A stretch of DNA of 55,610 bases from an uncultured Alphaproteobacteria bacterium (GTDB taxonomy: Bacteria > Pseudomonadota > Alphaproteobacteria > HIMB59 > GCA-002718135), in assembly GCA_902625365.1 (NCBI GenBank), contig CACOAX010000005.1, forward strand, positions 1 through 55,610. Reading direction: 5' to 3'. The notes under the pieces were generated by a model, which was not told the origin of the DNA, ran no database searches, and saw nothing but the letters and a program-made list of their open reading frames with translations. This document shows, one piece after another, positions 50,479 to 55,610 of this stretch (positions are counted from its first letter, which is position 1; each line of letters starts with the position of its first letter). A program made the position numbers and the translations under genes.

Positions 50479-51462
50479 ATGAAACTAATTCCTGAATGGT
50501 ATGAGCACCAATATTGTCTTATTGCTTGGCCATGCAACAAAGATCTTTATGGAGATATTATCAATAATGCTAGAGATGAGGTTGCCAACGTAATTAATGA
50601 AATCGCAAAAACTGAACGTGTAATTGTCTTATCAAACAAAGAAGATATTAATGAAATTGAAAATAAAACCAATCATGAAAATATAGATATTTTAAAATGT
50701 AAATTAGATGATTCTTGGATGCGAGATATTGCCCCAATTTTTTATAAAGAAGATGAAAAATTAAAATCAATTAGTTTTGAATTTAATGGTTATGGAAAGT
50801 ATCCAGATTATTTAAATGATAATAAAATATCAAAATTTATTTCAAACTATTTAAATGTCCCAACAAAAATTTCTGATTTAGTAATTGAAGGAGGAGCAAT
50901 AACTTATGATGATAAAAAAAATTTATTTAGCACTAAAAATGTAATATTTAATAAAAATAGAAAACAAAAACATAATAGTGAATATATTATTAAAGAATTA
51001 AAGCTCTTGTTTGAATTAAATTATATTTTTTTATTTGAAAATGGGCTAATGGAGGATGATACAGATGGTCATGTAGATAATTTATTATGCCCGATAGGAA
51101 AAAATAAATATTTAATTGCTACAACTCACAAATTAGATCCTAATTATGAAATATTAGAAAAAAACAAAGCTGATCTTATTAAATTTTTTAAAGATACTAA
51201 TCAGACATTTGATTTAATTGAAGTTCCTTTACCTACAAGAAAAAAGATTAATAATAAGAATATTATTAGCTCATATATAAATTTCTATTTCAGTAAAAAT
51301 AAAATTATCTTACCTAAATTCAATGTTAAGGAAGACAATGAGGTAAAATTAACTTTTGAAAAGTTATTCCCAAATCGAGAAATTATAATGTTGGAAACAG
51401 AAAATATAAATTATGGTGGAGGAAATATTCATTGTATAACAATGAATGTACCAAAAATATGA
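50479..51462 (+). CDS. aguA: Agmatine deiminase
   Basis: Pentein-fold guanidine-modifying enzyme of 327 residues. LIAWPCN near 14-20, DDSWMRDIAPIF near 76-87 (D and R binding the guanidine), EGGAI, MEDDTDGHVDNL (catalytic H) and GGGNIHCITMNVP at 313-325 with nucleophile C319 are all present. It converts agmatine to N-carbamoylputrescine and ammonia. The last four bases overlap the next gene, the amidase of the same pathway. 327 residues is slightly short of the usual 360-370 but no motif is lost. Confidence 0.9.
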   Translation: MKLIPEWYEHQYCLIAWPCNKDLYGDIINNARDEVANVINEIAKTERVIVLSNKEDINEIENKTNHENIDILKCKLDDSWMRDIAPIFYKEDEKLKSISFEFNGYGKYPDYLNDNKISKFISNYLNVPTKISDLVIEGGAITYDDKKNLFSTKNVIFNKNRKQKHNSEYIIKELKLLFELNYIFLFENGLMEDDTDGHVDNLLCPIGKNKYLIATTHKLDPNYEILEKNKADLIKFFKDTNQTFDLIEVPLPTRKKINNKNIISSYINFYFSKNKIILPKFNVKEDNEVKLTFEKLFPNREIIMLETENINYGGGNIHCITMNVPKI

Positions 51463-52316
51463 AAGTAAAAGTAGCAACATCACAATTTGAGGCTATTAAA
51501 AGTGATTTTGATTCTAATTTAAATAAAGCAATCAGTTTAGTTGAAAAAGCTTCCAAGGAAAATGTAGATATTTTGCTTCTACAAGAATTATTTCAAGATT
51601 ATTATTTTTGCTCAACAAAAAATGATAAATTTTTTGATCTTGCAATTGATTTTCCTTCTCATCCAATGTTTGAAAAATTATCAAACATATGCAGAGAAAA
51701 AAAAATTTCATTACCTATTAGTTTTTTTCAAAAAAAAGATAATAATTTTTTTAACTCACTAGTTATGATTGATTCTTCCGGTAAAATAAGTGAAGTTTAT
51801 AATAAGTCTCATATTCCTGAAGGTCCTGGATATAATGAGAAATATTATTTTGAAAAAGGTAATACTGGTTTCATGGTCTTTGATACACCAAAAGCAAAGG
51901 TTGGCTGTGCAATTTGTTGGGATCAGTGGTTTCCTGAATGTGCAAGAATATTAACTTTAAAAGGTGCAGATTTAATTTTTTATCCATCAGCAATTGGTTC
52001 TGAACCACACATGCCTGAATTAAATTCAAAAGATCATTGGATTAATACAATGGTAGGACATGCTGCTGCAAATCAAATCCCAATAATAACTTCGAATAGA
52101 ATAGGGAAGGAGGTCGAGGCTAATATTGAATTAAATTTTTATGGTAATTCTTTTATATTGGATCATCTTGGAAATGTAATAAATCGTATGAATGATAAGG
52201 ATGAGGGAATAATAACTGCGACTTTAGATTTATTAATTTCAAGAGAATATAGAAAATTATGGGGTAACTTTAGAGATAGAAGGCCCGATCTATATAAAAA
52301 AATTCTCGATTTTTAA
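51459..52316 (+). CDS. aguB: N-carbamoylputrescine amidase
   Basis: Nitrilase superfamily, 285 residues from ATG 51459, which gives the ATGA overlap; a TTG at 51432 would add nine unrelated residues. The catalytic triad is E43 (LLLQELFQDYYF), K116 (YNKSHIPEGPGY) and C153 (GCAICWDQWFPE). QELFQDYYFC and CWDQWFPE are characteristic of AguB. It hydrolyses N-carbamoylputrescine to putrescine, CO2 and ammonia. The polyamine-type transporter follows on the same strand. Confidence 0.92.
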   Translation: MKVKVATSQFEAIKSDFDSNLNKAISLVEKASKENVDILLLQELFQDYYFCSTKNDKFFDLAIDFPSHPMFEKLSNICREKKISLPISFFQKKDNNFFNSLVMIDSSGKISEVYNKSHIPEGPGYNEKYYFEKGNTGFMVFDTPKAKVGCAICWDQWFPECARILTLKGADLIFYPSAIGSEPHMPELNSKDHWINTMVGHAAANQIPIITSNRIGKEVEANIELNFYGNSFILDHLGNVINRMNDKDEGIITATLDLLISREYRKLWGNFRDRRPDLYKKILDF

Positions 52317-52344
52317 TTTATTTTATTTATTGTCACTATTATTT

Positions 52345-52350
52345 AGGAGG
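52345..52350 (+). promoter_or_regulatory. Strong ribosome-binding site for polyamine-binding protein
   Basis: AGGAGG is six bases before ATG 52357 and three before ATG 52354, so it fixes the start near the signal peptide and rules out the TTG at 52330. Confidence 0.7.
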
Positions 52351-52356
52351 AGAATG

Positions 52357-53403
52357 ATGCTTAAGTATTTTATATCTCTATTAGTTTTTATCTCTTTTTC
52401 AGCTCAGGCTAAAGAAGAATTATTTATTTACAATTGGTCTGATTATATTGCGGAAGATACAATTGAAAATTTTGAAAATGAATTTGGCATTGATGTGACT
52501 TATGATGTTTTTGATTCAAATGAAGTTCTTGAAGCTAAACTTTTAGCAGGTGGTTCTGGTTACGACATAGTCGTGCCTTCAGGTTCTTTTTTAGAAAACC
52601 AAATCAAGGCTGGTGTTTTTCAAAAACTTGATAAATCAGAATTATCCAACTTGGGAAATTTGGATCCTGAAGTTCTTGCAAAAATTGATGCACATGATCC
52701 TGGCGGTCAATATTCTGTAAATTATATGTATGGCACAACCGGTATTGGTTACAATACTGATAAAGTTGATGAGGATGAAGTCACTAGTTGGAGTATTTTA
52801 TTTGATCCAGCTATTGCGGCAAAATATGAGGATTGTGGAATAGCTATGTTAGATGCTCCATCTGAAGTAATGGAAATTGCTCTAAAATATATAGGTAAAG
52901 ACCCTTATACTGAAAATGAAAGTGACTATGAAGCTGCGCTGTCAATGTTACAGGAAATTAGACCTTTTATAAGATATTTTGATTCTTCTCAATATATCGA
53001 TGATCTTGCTAATGGTGAAATTTGTCTAGCTATGGGTTGGTCAGGTGATGTTTTTATTGCCGCTTATGAAGAAATAGAACCTGTCTGGTATTCTATTCCT
53101 TCTGAAGGAACTGTAATTTGGTTTGATATGATGGCAATTCCAGCTGATGCAAAAAATGTTCTAAACGCACATAAGTTTATAAATTATATTATGCGTCCTG
53201 AAGTTGCTGCTGATATTACAAATTATGTTTGGTATTCAAATCCAAATAAAGCCGCAAATGAATTTGTTGATCCTGAAATTTTAGGAGATCCAGCAATTTA
53301 TCCAGATGAAGCAACTTTAAGTATGCTTTTTGCTGATACTGCTGACTCGCCTAAAAAAGCACAGTTATCAAGTAAATATTTTAATAAGTTTAAATCAAAT
53401 TAA
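52357..53403 (+). CDS. Putrescine/spermidine-type periplasmic binding protein (PotF/PotD)
   Basis: 348 residues starting with a clear signal peptide (LKYFISLLVFISFSAQA, cleaved after about residue 18). The mature protein begins KEELFIYNWSDYI, which is the start of PotD/PotF proteins, followed by YDVFDSNEVLEAKLLAGG, GYDIVVPSG and NYMYGTTGIGYN. I chose ATG 52357 for spacing from AGGAGG; 52354 is equally possible. It delivers a polyamine to the permease encoded downstream. With agmatine deiminase and carbamoylputrescine amidase upstream, agmatine or putrescine is a likely ligand. Confidence 0.88.
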   Translation: MLKYFISLLVFISFSAQAKEELFIYNWSDYIAEDTIENFENEFGIDVTYDVFDSNEVLEAKLLAGGSGYDIVVPSGSFLENQIKAGVFQKLDKSELSNLGNLDPEVLAKIDAHDPGGQYSVNYMYGTTGIGYNTDKVDEDEVTSWSILFDPAIAAKYEDCGIAMLDAPSEVMEIALKYIGKDPYTENESDYEAALSMLQEIRPFIRYFDSSQYIDDLANGEICLAMGWSGDVFIAAYEEIEPVWYSIPSEGTVIWFDMMAIPADAKNVLNAHKFINYIMRPEVAADITNYVWYSNPNKAANEFVDPEILGDPAIYPDEATLSMLFADTADSPKKAQLSSKYFNKFKSN

Positions 53404-53418
53404 AAAATATACATAATT

Positions 53419-53448
53419 TCAGCACTAATATATTAATATTAGTGCTGA
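53419..53448. repeat. Perfect hairpin between binding-protein and ATPase genes
   Basis: TCAGCACTAATAT, ATTA, ATATTAGTGCTGA: a 13-bp perfect stem with a 4-base loop, 15 bases after the binding-protein stop and 6 before the ATPase ATG. It has only a short T run after it, so it is more likely a partial terminator or mRNA stabiliser that favours binding-protein expression. Confidence 0.7.
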
Positions 53449-53454
53449 TTTAAA

Positions 53455-54522
53455 ATGGATAAAAATTTTCTTGTCATTGAAAACATTTCTAAATCTTTTG
53501 GAGAAAACAAGGTTTTAGAAAATATTAATTTAAATATTTCTAGATCTGAATTTTTTGGACTTTTAGGATCATCTGGTTCGGGTAAAACTACATTATTAAG
53601 AATATTAGGTGGATTTGAAAAACCAGATACAGGACGAGTAATCTTAGATGGAGTTGATATAACAAATCTTGAACCCTTTGATAGGCCGTTGAATTACATG
53701 TTTCAATCGTACGCTTTATTCCCTCACCTGAATGTATTTAATAATTTAGCTTTTGGGATAAAAGAAAATTTTAGTAATAAAGAAATTGAAACTAAAGTAA
53801 AAGATATTGCTGCGCTTTTATCAATTGAAAATTTATTGAATAGAAGAATTAAGCAACTTTCAGGAGGAGAGCAACAGAGAATTGCCCTTGGTAGATGTTT
53901 AATAAAGCAACCTAAATTGTTATTACTAGATGAGCCTCTTGCTGCACTAGATAAAAAACTTAGATCAAAAACACAATTAGAGTTAACAACACTCCAAAAG
54001 AAACTTAAAATTACATTTGTTTTCGTCACCCATGATCAGGAAGAGGCAATGTCCTTGTCTGATAGAATGGCAATAATGAAGAATGGTCTAATTTTGGAAT
54101 GTTCTAGCCCTGAAAAGATTTATGAAAATCCTAAAAGTCTTTATACTGCCAACTTTATAGGAATTGCAAATATAATTGAGATTTATAAGAAAGATGAAAA
54201 TTTTTATTCTGACGATTTAGATATAAATTTTAAATTAAACAAAGAATTAAAAAATACAAAAACTAATATTTTACTAAGACCAGAGAAAATAAAAATTCAA
54301 TCATCAAATAATTCTAATATAAATTCATTTAATTCTTTTTATGGAGATATTTTAGAAAAATCATATTTGGGAAGTTTTACACGTTATGAAATTAAAATTA
54401 ATAATAAGATTATTTCAGTTTTAGATCAGAATTTTAATTCAAACTCTAACTATAACTTTCCAATAGGTGGAAAGGTTGTCTGTAGTTGGGAGAAAGAATC
54501 AATTAAAATATTAGAGGATTAA
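53455..54522 (+). CDS. Polyamine-type ABC transporter ATPase (PotA/PotG)
   Basis: 355 residues. Walker A GSSGSGKTTL near 37-46, Q-loop NYMFQSYALFPHL, signature LSGGEQQRIALGR, Walker B LLLLDEPLAALD, H-loop FVFVTHDQEEAM, then a C-terminal TOBE region (LLRPEKIKIQ). This matches spermidine/putrescine ATPases. It would drive import together with the two following permeases. It is preceded by the hairpin at 53419 and ends exactly where the TTG start of the next gene begins. Confidence 0.9.
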   Translation: MDKNFLVIENISKSFGENKVLENINLNISRSEFFGLLGSSGSGKTTLLRILGGFEKPDTGRVILDGVDITNLEPFDRPLNYMFQSYALFPHLNVFNNLAFGIKENFSNKEIETKVKDIAALLSIENLLNRRIKQLSGGEQQRIALGRCLIKQPKLLLLDEPLAALDKKLRSKTQLELTTLQKKLKITFVFVTHDQEEAMSLSDRMAIMKNGLILECSSPEKIYENPKSLYTANFIGIANIIEIYKKDENFYSDDLDINFKLNKELKNTKTNILLRPEKIKIQSSNNSNINSFNSFYGDILEKSYLGSFTRYEIKINNKIISVLDQNFNSNSNYNFPIGGKVVCSWEKESIKILED

Positions 54523-55410
54523 TTGAAAAATAAATTATTTGAAAAATATTTTGTTTTCACTCCATATTTTTGGCTAGTTTTATTTTTTTTCATTCCATTA
54601 GCTATAATCTTTAAAATATCAATATCAGTATCTGAATGGGGGATGCCTCCTTATCAAGAAATTATTCTTTTTAATGATGGTTTTAAAATTAACACAACTT
54701 TTGAAAACTATGTTTATATATTTACTGATTATTATTATATTGGGTCTTTTATAAATTCATTGATTTTGGCTCTAATATCTACTTTTTTTTGTTTACTTAT
54801 TGGGTTTCCATTGGCATTTTATATTGCGACTTCAAAAATTAGATTAAGAAATATTTTATTAGTTTTAGTAATTATTCCTTTTTGGTCATCATTTTTATTA
54901 AGAGTATATGCATGGAAAATAATTTTACAGAATAATGGGCTTTTAAATTCAATGCTTATAAATCTTGGCATAACATCAGAGCCATTTCAGTTATTATATA
55001 ATCAATATGCGGTAATCATGGGTATTGTATATACTTATTTACCTTTGATGATTTTACCACTTTATGGATACTTAAATAAATTTGATTTAAATTTAATTGA
55101 AGCATCAAAAGATTTGGGGCTAAATCGTTTTAAAACCTTTTTTAAAGTTATACTTCCTTTGTCTGTTCCTGGAATTGTTGCCGGGTCTTTATTAGTTTTT
55201 ATACCTGTTGTTGGTGAATTTATTATACCTGAAATGTTAGGTGGTAGTGATAGGTTGTATTATGGAAAGATATTATGGGAGGAATTCTTTGTTAATAGAA
55301 ATTGGCCAGGTGCTAGTGCTTTAGCTTTTAGTGGAATTATTATTTTGGTTTTACCAATTGTTATTTTTCAAATACTTTATTCTCGTTGGAGTCAAAAAAA
55401 TGAAATCTAG
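54523..55410 (+). CDS. Polyamine-type ABC permease (PotB/PotH)
   Basis: 295 residues with six transmembrane segments. FFIPLAIIFKISISVSEWG near 20-38 and the EAA loop EASKDLGLNRFKTFFKVILPLS near 193-214 are typical of PotB/PotH. Translation probably starts at TTG 54523, right after the previous stop, with AGAGG five to six bases upstream; there is no ATG nearby. It forms the inner-membrane channel with the PotC/PotI-like protein that overlaps its end by 11 bases. Confidence 0.9.
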   Translation: MKNKLFEKYFVFTPYFWLVLFFFIPLAIIFKISISVSEWGMPPYQEIILFNDGFKINTTFENYVYIFTDYYYIGSFINSLILALISTFFCLLIGFPLAFYIATSKIRLRNILLVLVIIPFWSSFLLRVYAWKIILQNNGLLNSMLINLGITSEPFQLLYNQYAVIMGIVYTYLPLMILPLYGYLNKFDLNLIEASKDLGLNRFKTFFKVILPLSVPGIVAGSLLVFIPVVGEFIIPEMLGGSDRLYYGKILWEEFFVNRNWPGASALAFSGIIILVLPIVIFQILYSRWSQKNEI

Positions 55411-55610
55411 TTTAATTAAAAGTACAGTTATTTTTTTAGGTTTATTTTTTTTATATTTCCCAATTTTAGTTTTAATTTTTTACTCATTTAACGAAAATAA
55501 GAGAGTAATGGTTTGGAAAGGATTTTCTTTAAGATGGTACAATGAATTATTTAATAATGAACAAATAATTGAGGCATTTATTATTAGTATTAAAATTGCA
55601 GCTTTGTCTG
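55400..55610 (+). CDS. Polyamine-type ABC permease (PotC/PotI), 3' truncated
   Basis: ATG at 55400, inside the end of the preceding permease gene, opens a frame that runs off the window after about 70 codons. It begins with a basic residue and a long hydrophobic segment (FLGLFFLYFPILVLIFYSF) followed by GFSLRWYNELFNNE, the N-terminal signature of PotC/PotI permeases. It completes the transporter. The C-terminal three quarters, including the EAA loop, are outside the window. Confidence 0.85.
   Translation, partial: MKSSLIKSTVIFLGLFFLYFPILVLIFYSFNENKRVMVWKGFSLRWYNELFNNEQIIEAFIISIKIAALS

Noticed and set aside
50451-50540. 30-residue N-terminal extension of the HD-domain protein
   Set aside because: It would overlap the divergent agmatine deiminase start and is not homologous to the family; ATG 50450 starts a normal-length protein.
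1-55610. CRISPR arrays, tRNA or rRNA genes, insertion sequences, integrases, phage genes
   Set aside because: No regularly spaced repeats, no cloverleaf or rRNA-like segments and no transposase or integrase motifs were found on reading both strands; gaps are too short to hide most of these.

Overview
The window looks like a piece of a streamlined, very AT-rich marine alphaproteobacterial chromosome. The clues are tiny or overlapping gene junctions, no insertion sequences, and many uptake and breakdown genes for methylated and amine compounds (gamma-butyrobetaine, carnitine, possibly DMSP-like compounds, agmatine/putrescine). A relative of SAR11, HIMB59 or AEGEAN-169 would fit, but that is inference from gene content and composition; I see no rRNA, tRNA or marker gene that fixes the taxon.

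Region 1 (1-17757, all + strand) is a surface-polysaccharide cluster with even lower GC than the rest. It holds a 5'-truncated LIC12162-type transferase, three glycosyltransferases, a polymerase-like membrane protein, a nucleotidyltransferase/phosphatase-like pair of unknown role, an FnlA / RmlD-like / FnlC set that should make a UDP-2-acetamido-L-sugar (probably L-QuiNAc), a WecA/WbpL-type initiating transferase, a Gfo/Idh/MocA oxidoreductase, a cupin / C-methyltransferase / PIG-L deacetylase cassette and a terminal WbpM-type 4,6-dehydratase. Genes overlap by a few bases or abut almost throughout, so most are probably cotranscribed. No Wzx flippase or export system is visible.

Region 2 (17760-28868) is a set of short, oppositely oriented catabolic units: a class V aminotransferase, an aldehyde dehydrogenase, a gamma-butyrobetaine-hydroxylase-type dioxygenase divergent from an EamA transporter, a MmgE/PrpD plus HTD2-type hydratase pair, and a GMC oxidoreductase / aldehyde dehydrogenase / membrane hydroxylase run.

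Region 3 (28873-44805) is centred on a divergent regulatory region at 38419-38619. To the left runs a nine-gene unit: family 5 solute-binding protein, homocysteine methyltransferase, GcvT-like protein, FMN 2-hydroxyacid oxidase, ThDP-dependent lyase, transthyretin-like hydrolase, DmdA-like demethylase, OsmC and an ECHDC3-type crotonase. To the right run the matching two permeases and double ATPase, a small unknown protein, an SDR and a second GMC oxidoreductase. This looks like one uptake-plus-catabolism regulon for a methylated hydroxy acid or onium compound, and is the best candidate here for an undescribed pathway.

Region 4 (44826-50450) holds a 59-residue protein missed by a length cut-off, a RamB/PrpR-type regulator with repeats at its start codon, and a carnitine-to-glycine-betaine set (L-carnitine dehydrogenase, BKACE, thioesterase) with a CurA-type reductase and an HD-domain protein that keeps all six ligands of the mixed-valent di-iron oxygenases (PhnZ/TmpB type).

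Region 5 (50479-55610) is agmatine deiminase and N-carbamoylputrescine amidase followed by a polyamine-type ABC transporter, whose last permease runs off the window. All names come from motif reading; no database search was run.
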